Assembly: GCA_030268105.1 (NCBI GenBank)
Contig: BSDZ01000079.1
Location: 5,044,001 to 5,108,000 of the forward strand
From: Volvox africanus
Lineage: Eukaryota; Chlorophyta; Chlorophyceae; Chlamydomonadales; Volvocaceae
DNA length: 64,000 nucleotides
Direction of reading: 5' to 3'
The position numbers were made by a program, and so were the translations under genes. Of this stretch, positions 12,122 to 25,120 are shown one piece after another (the stretch's first letter is position 1; the number at the start of each line of letters is the position of its first letter). The notes under the pieces are model-generated. The model searched no databases. It saw nothing but the letters and a program-made list of their open reading frames with translations, and was not told the DNA's origin.

Positions 12122-15100
12122 CCCAAATAATCATACACCATACCGTCCGTTAAGGACCTCTTCAGCCAAGGACCTCATTCAACGCGCGAAAGCATCTAGT
12201 GCACTCTGCCACTTTCCCTTCATGGTCGCTCACGCGGCTTATCCAGCCGCCGAGGCTTACCCAGCCCAATAGTGCACTCAGGTGTACTCTGACGTACATG
12301 CACCCCTTTCGTCACCCTCAGTCGGCCATGAGCAGCAACAGCTATTGGTGGCATTGGTTCAATCGGAAGGAGCCTTTTTAAGCGCTTGTAATTAAGACTT
12401 ATTATAAAGGTTTGCGTTAGCGAAAGGCTTGCATTGTAAGATTGGTGGTGTGTAGGAAACGGCTGAAACCTAACGGACCAACTATTCGAATCCAACGTCA
12501 CGGCGAGGCGGCGAGTTCTTTCCTTGCTTGTTGCGTAACTTTTGTCCATTATTACACCCATCATTGCAGACATGTCCTGCAACAGGTGCTTGTACGTACG
12601 GGGAACATGGAAGTGGCTAAAATGCATGTCAGATGTGAAACTTTAAGTTTCACCATTCAGATATTGCAAGGCCCAATTAGCTGCCACGGCGGGCGTATGT
12701 TAGAGGAGCGGCTAGCAAACCGGAACGAAGTAGACAACGAACGGTTGTCAGATGGGGGCGGGCACTGGCGTCTGTGGTATGGCATGTGAGGGGCAGGATG
12801 GCTGGAGGGAAGCGTGCCCGGCGCGGTAATTTGCTCCTTGACATGCCTGGTTTTCGCCAGCACTTCCGCGTTTGCATGCAACTAACTCAAACACGTTATG
12901 GTTTAATAATCTAGTTTCTACTTGCAAGTTCGGCAGGTGCGGTGTTCCATAACATCTGCGATGGCGAATGGAGCACGACAATCTCATTATTAACGGAATC
13001 GGCAAGTTTCACCACATTACTTGATAACGGTTGACTGGGTTTGGACGGATGGGAGGCTCACAGTGCGTGGTCAGTGCATGGATGGAGCTATTGAGACTGG
13101 TGTCGGGTACGTGTAGAAGTGTGATCTGAGAACATACCCGGATTTGAGGTATCTTTGTGCGGGATCGATGAAGTACGGTCTGATGTCTGAATGTTTGATG
13201 GATATGGTAGTGGTGATGGTGGTGATGATGATGATGATATTCAAGGAGTGCTGTGGTAATAGACAGCTACACACGTCTGGCTACCTCCATCCATATCCAG
13301 CAGGGTACTTATGATAGTGCTCATGAGTCAGCTTTTGGCAATGACGTTTACTGACCAGTTCTTGGGTTGCCGTGATGACATGCAGGCGGGATCAAGAATA
13401 AAGATTGAGACGTGGTCAGAGATGCTGATGGTCGATGGGACAAATGCTGCTGAAAAATACATGTACACGGTATACGTCTGATCCAAACTCTTTTGATGCT
13501 AAATGGGCTGGGCTGTCTAATTCAATGTGCGCATGCTTGTGGACAAAGTGTGAGCGATGAGGATATAGACCTTACATATATGTGTGCGAGTGTGTGTCGC
13601 AAAGTTTGCTAAGCATCCGTCATCGAACGGATTGACATTGATTTTGTTCACGAACCTCTTGTCCACCTCTTGTCCAAAGTTATTCGGAGGCGATGGTGGG
13701 CTGGATCCATACAGCGCATGCATGGTGCGACTTCCATTATTTCGATTGGTTGTGTTCGCAGCGAGCAGGAACTGATGCATTTATCCGATGTGCATCGGTG
13801 TGCCATTGGCGTGGAGACAGCACATACACAATATGTTGAAGCTGCCTTCAAAATAGCAGCACTGGCAACATGGTCCTCTGTTAAGGTACTTTGCATATAT
13901 ATCATATCAATAAATAATAAATATATACCTATCAACTGATTATGGTACACAATTATCATTATTTACACACCACACTTGGATTGGTGGTTACTAAACATAT
14001 TTTACACACATTCATCCGTCTGCATCCCACACTGGTGATTTTTAAGACATACATTTTGGGTTCTCAGTGCGAATGCTCCTACCAGCCCCTCAGTTGTGAG
14101 GGAAATGGGATGGGCAGTGGCTGGGCACCTCCTTTTGGTCGATAACTTGTGTAGAACACCATTATAGCGCGGCTTGGGAATTGACCAGCGGAAGCAGTTG
14201 AAAATGCCGTTGATCCGCTGGTGGCGAGTGCTGTACTCAACAAATACATTGTAGATATTGTCGATATGGGAAAATGGCTCAGGGCGTTCCTCTACAAAAC
14301 AGAAGCAGGGCTCTGTTCAGGTTGCTCTGTTACACGCTAGAGCCCAAGCCACCGGGGCGATGATGAACAACACATGCAGGGATGGAGAGGGCAAGGATCG
14401 GTACACCGAGAATGGACAATGCCACAAACGGCAACTGCGAAAGAACAAGCTAAACGACGAAAGCCATCACGGCTTGTAGCGCTGCATGAACATCCCAAAA
14501 AGCACACACACTGACGCTACTGCGTCCAAACAGGAGCCGCTTGGCTCGGCTCAAGAACCACGGACGCGTCCGTTGATAAATTGCAGAAATCTGGTACGTT
14601 ATTTGCGAATCAGGGTCGGCTGGGTACCATACATGTGGGAGCCAAGTAATCAAGTACAACAGCATACATCGTTCAATTGTTTAATCCGCCAACTCTTCAC
14701 CAACTCTCGGAATCACCGTACGTGAATATTCTGCGTGAGCCAGCCACGTGCGGGAATATGGCGTAGTTGAACATGGCCTGTTTAACAGACAGTAGAACAT
14801 GGCCTACATACAATTTCCCAAAACAATATGCTTGCAGCCACCATAATATCACATCTATATATACAGCTGCATTCCTGCTGTCCGGCCGCCCTTTCACCTC
14901 CATAATTAAGCTTGTTTGCAAGTATATATGCATGTACTGCAGATCTGCCCCTCGAGACCCCAGCATGAAACAACGACAACGATCTGCCTAGAGGTCATAA
15001 CCAATCATAACGGATCACCACCTTCCAAGTTACACAACTCCAGATTATAAAATTAACGCACACACGAACACAAACACATACAGGCACACATGCGCATGCG

Positions 15101-15423
15101 CATCCGTGTACCTCTATCTAGTAGAGTTAGACACCGTCATCTATCCAGCCCCCGCTATCCATGTATGGTTAGCCAGACCTGCCCTTCGTGTACGCCTTTC
15201 AACCCACCCCAGTTCTTCATCCTCTGCCTGCGATGCCTCGTCCATGTCATCCTCTTACTTGTATTCAGACTCATCTTGCTAACTTGTACTTTGCTGCTTG
15301 CTTGCTTGCGTGACTCTTTCCCTACCGCTCTCCATCCGAAGCAGATATAAAAGATGGCATGCATGCATGCAAAACAAGCACATACATAACAGATAGAACC
15401 ACAAATAAAATAGACACAGATAA
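12122..15423. other. Tail-to-tail intergenic region, kinase / GT49
   Basis: It holds the 3' UTRs of the two convergent genes. Plus-strand TGTAA motifs at 12387-12391 and 12435-12439 fit the kinase. A minus-strand TGTAA (complement 15030-15034) fits the glycosyltransferase. Between them are A/T-rich sequence, GAT-trinucleotide runs near 13215-13240 and short open frames (e.g. 13517-13780 minus) with no recognisable domain. I see no further gene. Confidence 0.5.
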
Positions 15424-18400
15424 TCATGGTGGCGTGTTTGGAAGTACTTTCCACCAGGAAAGTACGGACTTGCAGTGCACCAACTGGGGATTGAGCTGAG
15501 GCTGATAGCCGCCACCTACCGACAGCATCGACCTCTCCCGCCGTATCAAGGATCCCACATAGGACATGTAGTGTTTGTACACCGTACCCGTGCGCCCGTC
15601 CTTGAGTTGGATTACCTGAGGGACACAAGGATTACCCCAAGGGGTAAGCAAGAAATACATACATCACTGTCGTTCATCAGTGTAGCACTAACCACGTCTG
15701 TATGTATATGTACATATATATATATATATACATGTGTGTGTGTATGTATGTGTATATAAACGGGTGTTACACTGCTATGGGCGACCTGCCGTGGACGGAC
15801 AAGCACCGGGGGCCCTGACAGGGCCGAACCACAGCGCAGGGCGAAACACACGGCTTAGTCTGTTCCTCCTGCCGTGCGCTCCTCCAGTCGCTTGAGCCAG
15901 CAAGGGCACACAGTCCTCATGAGCCTCAAGCCTGGCGATATACAGGAACATAGCCTCAGCCCTTACCAGCTCCCCGCCGGAGAGGGCAAGAGAGCAACCC
16001 CTACCTCCCTAAAAGCAAGAAAACCCTGCCTCCTCCACCTCCACTGCCTCCCAAGTAAAACGCCTGGCCCTCCCTCCCAGGGACATTCCATGGAAAAGAG
16101 GCAAAAGCACGGGCCCTCCCAAACTGCTCAGCAGAGAAGCTAGACCCTCCGCGGACGCGGGAGGGGGTAACAAGCCACCAAGGCGCCCCCTTGAAAAGCT
16201 CAACGGCTACGTCCACAGAGAGCCCTAGCTATCCCTACCTGCAAGACAAGCTGGGGAGCCCTCCCTCCTCACCTACTAGATCCCTCCGAGTCCCCATGGC
16301 CAAGGAAAGGCCAGCTCTACCCAGGAACCCGCCTCCCTGCCTCCTCCCGACGCCCAGCCAACTCTGGCCGCACGGGCGCTCCTCAACCTAGCACTCCCCC
16401 ACAACTCTTCCTCCTCCCTAAGTTCCCCGCCCTCCCCTCCTGGAGTGTATATGTAGAGTGTATATATATATGTATATGTACGTACATGTATGTGTATGTA
16501 TGTGTATGTGTATGTGTATGGATATGGATATGGATATGGATTTGTATGGATTGCTAGGTCAGCCGCACGCACGAGGATTTACTGTACATGCACGTATGTA
16601 TACCAAGCAACAAATTCAGCATGGCGCCGGAGTCCAGCATGAGGGATGTAAGCAAGGAGGGATTAAGCAAAGGCTTATGAGTATTTCCTTGGCTGTGGGA
16701 GCCAGGTAGCAAGGAATAGCTGGCGAATGAACTACCCGGCATAAACAGTGTGAGGCCCATCAGGACACAAGCTCGGCCTGCAGGTGGGCGGGAGGATGCA
16801 CGGGAAGGTCACCAGCAGGTTCTAGAAGATTCGTTCATTTGAAAGCATGCATGGGTTGATAATATAGATTTGTATACCTCACCTTCAGGAAAAGATTGAC
16901 CGTGCCGGCACTCTTTTCCTTCTCCGATACTAGACGATGAAGTGTCGCGATCGCGACTTTGGGATGCGGCCGATGCATCGTCCAGACGTCCGGCAAAATC
17001 ACGAAACGAAAATCTCCGAGGTTAGCCAGCGACTCCACGTGCTGTATCTTATCAAAAGCCCAGCCGCGGAAGCGCTGCTCAACTCGGATGGATGATTGGA
17101 TGGATGATTGGATGGATGGATGGACGCAAAGAAAACAAAATGAAAAGTGACTTCTTCGTCAAGCTTCAGTTCCCGGGTACAAAAACATAAAAAGTACAAA
17201 ACATCCTTTGCCTTTTTATTCTACGTGGTACAACAGTGTGTATCTCGGGATTATAGAAGCATCTGGAAGCAGTAGCTAGAACCTAACAGGACTGGTTTCA
17301 ACAGCAACAGCAGGTGCTAGGGAGGTCGGAAATAATGCATGAAGTCCGTCCGGAGCAGAGGTCACACAGGGGCCCTTGGTCCGGAGGCTCATACATCGCA
17401 ACTCCGCCACACCAATTAGATATATATACATATATACATGTATATGATATATACATATATATCATAAATGTATCATAAACATCACTGCTTATATATAAGC
17501 AGTATATATAAGCAGTAATATTTATGATATATAACTTATATATAATGTAATAACGTGCAATATTCGATGCGAACAGTACTTAGTTACGCCGCTGCTCGTT
17601 ATCTATAGCCTGGCACGGCACGGCAGGCAAAGAACTTTTTTACGATACCAAAACTATCCCTGCCTCGTGGGCAGGAGCCTCATGGGCTTGCTTTCTCACC
17701 TCGTCATACCCCGGGTCTTGGAACCTGCATAACAAGAAGACATAAGGAATCAGTACAGTTCACAGTCGTACTGCGTTTGACAGGGTTTGACGTGCGCCGT
17801 GTGGATAGCGCTCGCTCGCAAAACATGACCACCGGTTTCCCTCACCGCGACAAGATCCCCCATGGCTCGAAGTTCCGGTGGAACTCTACTTCGTATGGTA
17901 CTTGTGTCCTCGTCCAAAGCACGTGGTTGATGGGCCGATGGCACGACCGGCAGCCATCAACATGAAACACTTTAACCGTTGCGTTGGCCCAAAGGGCGAT
18001 GAGGTCCAGCTTTGAACCTATCCATGATACATATGAGCAGAGATAGGGTCAATCAACTTATGTATCGTATTTCCAAAGATGGTAATATACTTTGCCGTAT
18101 CTACCAGGCGGACATGTACATGTGCATACTTGAAGTGTGACGTTTATTGTTCTTCACAATCTTGCCGTAACGAATGACACAAATATTATAACTAGCAACC
18201 CTGGTAGTGAATTGGTGACAACCACAGTAATAATCGCATTTATAGCAACAACATCAATAATTATATTAAATGGTGATAATATAACAAGGTTATGGTGACG
18301 AAAATGATGATGATGGTGATAATGATGCATAAATGCATCGAATAAAAGGCATGTGGTAGTAGGCCATACATCATGCAAACCAAAAGACAGAATTGTTTTC

Positions 18401-20618
18401 TTGTACGAAAATTATATCCCGGAGATGGCACGATAGAATTGAGGTCGTTCGACAAGCAGGGTCGGGAGTTTGCCAAGATCGCGACCTAGAGGGACCTACC
18501 CGCTACCTACCCGCAAGTGCCAACTCGCTAATTCGGTTCGCGGTCGCGTCATCCAGCTGGGGGCTGGCCTCATATGCGGGAAGAACACACAGAGCTGGGG
18601 GACTAGCATGCGTCTCCTCCATTAGGTATTCGATCCTGTGCGCAGAAGGAAGAGGCAGCAATTGCGCACGGTACCTAGTGCAAAGTTTAACTGGGAAATG
18701 TGACACCTCGAGTAATACGTCTGTATATGCAGTATCAAAACCATCTCCCGCCATCTTCTGCCTCACCACACACTCCTATGGAAAGGCCTTCCTTCCCCCC
18801 CAAGGATCCATAATTCTCATATGACTTGGCCCATGGGCAGCTCAATTACAGGACACAGCACAGTGCATAGCATTCTTGGCATTTGCGCACGCACGGACGT
18901 GTGCAGGCATTTAGCCCCATGTGCGAATGGCACATATCCTACGTGCCTACCCCGCCTCCCCTTGCGTGCCTCGCTCACACTACAGGTCGCAGTCCACCCC
19001 AGTCCACCAACACCAGTGAGGGGTGCGAATCTGGTAGTTGGGAACTTAGATGATAACCAGCTGGTGCCTGCCCTCCTGCCTACCATCGCCATGGCCCTGA
19101 CCACCGTACTGATAGCTCACCAAGAGGCATTCTTGATCATGGAATTGAAGGACGAACTGACACCGAGGTCAGCATCCAACATAGCCGCCAGCGGCGTCCG
19201 GACCGCCACACCCGCAGCGTTGCGCAAAGCGTTGGTCGGCATGATGGCCGCGATTTGGGAATCCGCAGTTCGTTCCGCAAAAAGCATTAAGGTGAGCTCG
19301 CACATAGGGACGCCACTGAACCGCAGCGCCTCCACGCCACCGGCAAGTGCCTGACAAAAACAATTTCAAATTTACCACACATTTTACCAAGCTGTGAACG
19401 TTGTGCTTACTGTACAGGAGCAGCAGCTAGCGCGGAAGGTTGTCATGCTATATATATTATATACATTATATTATATATATATATATATGTCATGCTATAT
19501 ATGCTATATATGCTATATATGTGTGTATATATATACAGAGAGAGACACACACACACAAACATATATATATATATATATATATAAAGTTGTCAAGGCATGT
19601 CCTTAAATTTGTACCTGCACCATCTCGCGTGCATTTCTGATGGTATCGCCATGCTCCTTTAGCATCAGCTCATCCAAAGCAGCCGCTATCGCAGCTCCCG
19701 CTGTTGGACTTGGATTCTCATCCCCATACTCGGTGTCATGTGGGAAACGTCCGAGCTGCTGGAGCCGCCATGAGTTCCACACGGCGCCGTTATCCTCACC
19801 ACCCATGCGCGCGTCATTACCATTGCCGCTGCCGCCCACATTTCTCTCTGTCAAAAGCGGCAGGTAGATTGCTGCTGAAATGGGTCCCTCGTATCCTCGG
19901 CATCTGAAAATCAATTGATGTGTGGAGGTGGAAAACGTCGGTGCATGGGCGACGCGATACGGTATGGCAGGCAGGAAACTACTCTTCCCCGTTTGGGTGC
20001 CCGACCTGGCGCACCCATCACCCCGAAGTGCACAGGAAATGTCAGTGGAGCAGGAAAACAAAGTGTCAGATCTAGATACATCAAAGCAAACAGTAGCAAA
20101 GCGTCAGCCAACGAATATTGGCCCCTACCGACCAGTAAGGGTTACAACGGGGGCCAAACAGCACTGGACAGCATCTAACCAGCTTCTGACCCCCGGCCTG
20201 TTATGACAAGTTTAATACCCCCTATGAGTTCGTAAGGGGCATTGGCGCGCACGCACCGTGCGTCTAATAAGACATAATGCACCTGGCTGTAACGCCAAAG
20301 TACGGTTCACAACTGGCGCATATAACATGCAATTGACTCTATCAGCAATTCGTTTTTTCATGACATGCATGGCCTCATAGCGAATGCATGGCGCATCCGT
20401 ACTTAGCCCTTCCAGGTGTCCCTTTTCAAACATCCTCGTTAACGTCGACTGATTGTGTGATATCAGGAGTGATGCCAGGAATGATGACGCATATCGTACA
20501 TCGGGACACTCACTGGGCTTCCAGCATTGGCAACCGATCCATGGACGCCATTGTGAAGATTGTCAGGGGGGGGGTGCTCTTCCTGGCTGGGGACGTCCAC
20601 ACGTCCACCAAGTATAAC
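15424..20618 (-). CDS. GT49 glycosyltransferase, LARGE / B4GAT1-like (eight recognised exons, 5' end missing)
   Basis: Exons: 20618-20514, 19903-19615, 19350-19121, 18635-18511, 18017-17846, 17724-17700, 17074-16883 and 15615-15424 (TGA). All phases agree, giving 442 residues. Family landmarks in order: [14 protein letters not shown] with [32 protein letters not shown] followed by the metal-binding DxD motif as [36 protein letters not shown] with [47 protein letters not shown]. These match the GT49 domain of LARGE and of beta-1,4-glucuronyltransferase 1. Known members are Golgi type II membrane enzymes adding glucuronic acid or xylose. Donor and acceptor sugars in this alga are unknown. The membrane anchor and first exon(s) lie upstream (possible anchor near 25028) and are unresolved. 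Confidence 0.85.
15763..15928 (+). repeat. Dispersed repeat family B, copy 1
   Basis: Starts GGTGTTACACTGCTATGG and includes GGACAAGCACCGGGGGCCCT and GGGCCGAACCACAGCGCAGG. Copies 2 (38457-38569, inverted) and 3 (55161-55336) share the same blocks. It lies in the last intron of the GT49 gene. The opposite strand reads GGTTCGGCCC, resembling a pol III B box, so a SINE is possible. Confidence 0.75.
17410..17540. repeat. A/T-rich palindromic tract with a perfect 20-bp palindrome
   Basis: Within a GT49 intron, 17484-17503 is a perfect palindrome (ACTGCTTATA and its complement), and its second half is repeated directly after it. Surrounding TA-rich sequence forms further short inverted repeats. 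No function inferred. Confidence 0.8.
17700..17724 (-). CDS. 25-nt microexon of the GT49 gene
   Basis: Acceptor ATGCAG at 17730-17725 and donor GTGAGA from 17699. It completes the Arg codon left by the previous exon and encodes FQDPGYDE. With the next exon ([10 protein letters not shown]) it restores the GT49 P-x-YDERF-x-G motif, which neither flanking exon can supply. Confidence 0.8.
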
Positions 20619-20627
20619 CTGCGGGGT

Positions 20628-20706
20628 GGGCAGTGGGCAGTGGGCAGTGGGCAGTGGGCAGTGGGCAGTGGGCAGTGGGCAGTGGGCAGTGGGCAGTGGG
20701 CAGTGG
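20628..20706 (-). repeat. (GGGCAGT)n minisatellite abutting a GT49 acceptor
   Basis: About 11 perfect tandem copies of a 7-mer. On the coding (minus) strand it reads CCCACTG repeats and ends about 10 bases before the exon starting at 20618, so it supplies the pyrimidine tract of that acceptor. Confidence 0.9.
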
Positions 20707-23023
20707 CTGTGATACACTTGTGTAATGAAGGACCTCCACTAGGATGGTCGAGGTATTTAGGGGCATATGTCGACATATATCGGGCATGCCACCCACTGGC
20801 ATGCAAGCAGCACGAATGATTAAGTTGGATAAAAGGAACAGACCTTTATTGGGGACGCACAGGCGCTACGGACGACGGACAGCTGCTGGGACGCAGCACC
20901 ACACCAGAATGAACTACTGATTGAATTAAGTGGCATGCAAGGACTGCGCGTGCGTATTGCTTGCCGGTTTATACCATGAAGGGGCGCGTAGTCAGTCGGC
21001 CAGTTTCCCACTACCTAAATACACGCTAGGCTTAGGCTCTTCCCCGCGTAATTCCGGGGTCCCCTGGCGTAATCGAATACCTAGCTAAGCCAGCTAGCTA
21101 CCTAGTTTTTACGCACCGTGCAGGCTGACCGGAGATCCAGTCCGTAAAGCCAATCGGTTCTGGATCGTAACGTTCATTCCAGCAACTTCTGAGCAACGTT
21201 TTTGGATCGTCAATGTCCGACCTGTGTGATGCGAGAAGAGCGAGACGGACGGGCCCTCGCAAACCGAGACGACCCGAGACTGCGGTATGGCGGGTGCACC
21301 TGAGTGTGCCTACCAGGGCCAACCTGGGTCCTATAGAGGTCAGCAATTCGACTGAGAATGAATTTTCTATTCTCTTGACATATTTATAGAACAAAGGTTG
21401 CGGGAATAGACATACATACCCAGGCTGATTGTTGAACGTTGGAAGCCACCCAGGACAGATACCACAATTGACTAGATAGGCGTCAAGCGAGGAGAACGGC
21501 CCGTATATCCATGTTCAACTTACCCTCTAGCCATTAATAATTTCATACAGCATGTCAGCAGGCATGCTGCACTTAGCAACTTCTCGCAGGTGGACATGAC
21601 TGCATCACCCATGCGCCTCCGGCCTTGCGCACGCCTAACGAACGTCTTCCCGCGTGAAAGATTATTTGGCCCAATTCTTTATCAGGTATCTTTATAATAG
21701 TTTGCTATAACTAACTCTTATTTACGCTTGCCTTGCGACCGTGCCTGCGTTTGTGAGGGCCTGTGCCCTTGGTGGCGAGAAAGGGTAAACACGCCCTAAC
21801 ACGCTAAGCCCAAGATGTACCCTGAACTTAACCTCAATTAGTTACGCTTGCCTTGTAAATATTTAGAATGTGATTTAGTCTTGTATATATCCCAGCATGT
21901 TGAGGACAAAAGCGCAGCGGGCAGAGACCCCGTCGCGTCAATGGGACGAGCCGATGTCAGTCGCAGTTTCAACATGTTACAACGCGAATCATAAGGACCA
22001 GTTTCAAGAGCTAGTATTCTCTCAGCTTTAATTCACAATTCATAATTTTCAATTAGGTAGTTATCCGCTCAGATGCCCCAGTGACCTCAGAGGCGTACCA
22101 GTTGCTCGGCGGTGTCAGTTGAGGTCCGTTGTCACTGGGGTTCATTCAGGTACATCCCCAGTTCACGACTCTTCACGACGCATCAAAGCAAACTAGACGT
22201 GTAACATTGGAAATAAACCATACCAAAGTATCGTCTATCAGCATCCAAGGCTGATTACGTACAGCCCCTGGTACAGGCCCAGTAGTACCATGCAACAAAT
22301 TAGTGCCCTTAGGCCTCTTTGAGCGACCATCCAGGGCCATCCTGAAATTCGTGGGCCACCAGACGCCGCTCGATCTTGCGGCATCTGTCTGCTGGCATTT
22401 GGAACCTCTCTGTCGCAACCCTAAAGTTTTGCTGCCCAGAACACGCAGGACGCGGAGATTGCCACCGTGACCTTGCCTGCTTACTAATAAACTCACTCTA
22501 ATGCCGCAGCGAGCGGCCGCAGGCAGGCTGCATCCCACACCCCACTCTTATTTTAGGTCAAGTCTCATTGGGTCTCATCGATCCGGTATCACCATGTTCA
22601 TCCCGAATGCATGCGCTAACGGACCGAAACCATACATACTACATACATACGCCATAGGTTTTTGCCATGCAGATAAGAGGTACTTGTCGGCGGAATGCTA
22701 ATGCGTGCGGAGATAGAAGGGCAGCAGGGGCCCGCAATCAAAAATTTATTTGCCATTTAAAATCCCGGCACCCACGACGCACGGGCATAAACGACTATAT
22801 AGGAGACAGCCTCAATGTGACACCGCAGGGTAGGAATCTGAATAGTGAGTTTGAACTTATTACTTGATGGATATATAAAGCTACAAGTTGCCATAGTGTA
22901 ACACCTAACAGTTACCCACACAAGCGGTGTTCAGGCACGACTGTTATGGCACGACAAATATGCCCCTGGAGTTCCAGATTCTACCCCGACCGAGAGCGGG
23001 CCAAAGACCCTAATGTTAAGGGC

Positions 23024-23284
23024 AGGGTGCCCCCATGTCGATGGACGGTAACGATCCCAATCAAAGTGACCTGCGAGCTGACCAGTTGCGGAGTTGACGC
23101 CTTAGTAAATTCGGCAGATTCCGCCGCATGCTGGTGGTGGGTGCTGAACCTGAGAAAACCACTTATTTCGGAGAAGTCGGCATGGGAGACTGGATGAGGG
23201 TGCCCCGAAACACCGGGGAAGGTAGGGACTGCCAGGTTAGTGGCCACGGGTGATGTACCCCCCTATCCTACACACACACACACA
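23024..23284 (-). repeat. Dispersed repeat family A, copy 1
   Basis: About 260 bp, inverted relative to copies at 41581-41785 and 47921-48176. Read on the minus strand, the copies share GGATAGGGGG, TGGCCAC..ACCTGGCAGTCCCTA, and a CCCATGCCGACTTCTCCGAA-like core. Copies 1 and 3 also share a GGGGGCACCCT end. A CA microsatellite flanks it. Confidence 0.85.
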
Positions 23285-25103
23285 AGAGTCTATCTGTGTA
23301 ATAAAAGTACTATGTTGCCTTCCTGAACAGCGAGCGTCCTCGCAGCATTAACTTTTGGTGATGTCCGACAGTCTATCTAATAATGACATGTTCACGAACC
23401 TGTTCATTCAGCAGACGCTGCTCAAGCCTGATGATTACGGTTATTCATTAGGCGCAGGCGAAACGTGTGTACTAAGTCCGTACTAAAACCGTGGATGGCG
23501 CTGCACATTTATGGTGCATATGCAGGTATGGAGAGTGAACACCGTAAGGATTTTCAGCTGATGACGTTAATTGCAAGGTAAATAAAAAATCCTCTAGAGG
23601 TTTTGGGACAGATGAATGTTGCATTTTTCCAGCCTGGTGTACAAGTTCAATTATTCCTGTTGGAAGAAGATAGCGAGCATGCCATAATAGGAAGCTGGCC
23701 GGGTAAATGGAGGCCCAGTGTAACAGAGGCTTCGCCTCGCTGGTTGGCGGAGCTTCATTGGCGAGCTCCGAGTAACTGTGCCGTAGGGCACGTGGTTCCA
23801 AGGTGACTCCTCGTTAGTTTACATTATTTGAGGTTATTTACAAGGGAAGAGGAAGTGATTGTCAATGCTATTTGGGCGCCTTAAATAGCGCTGCCGGGCT
23901 CGTAAGGGGCCTTACGTCTATTGAAAACTGGCGCGCACTCTACAACCGACAACGTTGTACGAGCGCTCGCATGCAAGTAGCTCCGTGCGACTTGTTCAAC
24001 TTCCATGCGTTTGATCTATTGAATTAATCTATTATAATGTAATATATTAGTTGTCACAAATTGCCATGGTCCGATGACTCAGTTTCGCTCTTTCTGGCGC
24101 TTCTGCGCCGTTCACGCTGTTACTCCCACTACATGTGCACACTAGGCGCGCCAGGGATGGAGACAAATGATGGCGTCATCCTGTGGTATGTAGGGAAGTC
24201 CACGCGCGGTACAAAGCAAGCCTGCATCCCAACGCACAGGATACGTTGATAACCCCGCCTAAACGCATAGAAGGAACGCATGTATGTATGTGTGCCCTTG
24301 AGGTCAATGGCTTCCCGCAGGCTATGCCTGCGTGCCACGCAGCGTGAACTCTGCGCATACAGTTGCATGCCAAGGTTCCATATCAGCAGTCCGCCATCTG
24401 AAAGTGTTTTGACCTTCCAACTCTCCATACCATGCTATTTCTAATCAGCCACACACACACACATATCAGGCAACAAGTTGACGCATATTAGCACGCAGGT
24501 AACACCTTGCAGTAAGCTGGGGCGACAGTCCCATATAACGCACTCGCGCTCTGCCGTCGTCGCTTAACCATGCACCCTTCATGAACCCATGACGTACAAA
24601 TAGTGTCATCAATATGCCTACTACCGATTACCTCCCTGTAGGTTGACAGCGCCAACGGGGCACTCGTATACGACCTTGACTTGAAGCGACGAGTAGTGTC
24701 TAATTTATGTCTGTGCAAGTGGTTGAATTTTTAAGGACAAATTTTATGAAGAAAGCGACCCATCTTCATCAATGAGGCATGGATAGCAAATTTTCAAACA
24801 AAATGGCATGATCTCTTTCAGCACAAAAATCAATTAAAATGTTGTAATCACATGCTGCTCGCTATATTACTTACGCTAGATGGGTCAAAGCATAACAACG
24901 GCATGAGTAAGACAGTGCCGAGCATGTACGACGACGTAATTGAAAACTTGGAGCAGCTCAATGAGTTGACCACCTGCATAGTATATTAGCAACATAACGC
25001 TTGCTGTTATTATAATACTCTTTCCCATGTGACATGCCACATTTTTCGGCATGCAGCTTGTCCGCTGGGACTGCAGACGCACACTCGCTAAAAATGAGAC
25101 CTT

Positions 25104-25120
25104 AGGTTTATACTAAACCT
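25104..25120. promoter_or_regulatory. Inverted repeat just upstream of the giant-gene ATG
   Basis: AGGTTTA-TAC-TAAACCT, a perfect 7-bp inverted repeat with a 3-bp spacer, ends 6 bases before the ATG at 25127. It may be a 5' UTR hairpin or a protein-binding site; function is inference only. Confidence 0.4.

Noticed and set aside
19440..19590. Open frames of repeated Tyr/Ile/Cys/His residues (also near 8600-8800, 11850-11900, 16440-16570, 58320-58440)
   Set aside because: They are translations of TA/CA/CATA microsatellites and carry no coding signal.
20628..20706. Regular direct repeats resembling a CRISPR array
   Set aside because: Units are 7 bp with no spacers. It is a minisatellite in a eukaryotic intron.
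22173..22538. 121-codon minus-strand frame as an N-terminal exon of the GT49 gene or a retroelement fragment
   Set aside because: No GT49 motif, no transposon motif, and no donor in the phase required by the exon at 20618.
23603..23806. Plus-strand frame flanked by TTTTTCCAG and AAG|GTGACT, as a coding exon
   Set aside because: The splice-like ends are attractive but no neighbouring exon or domain supports it.
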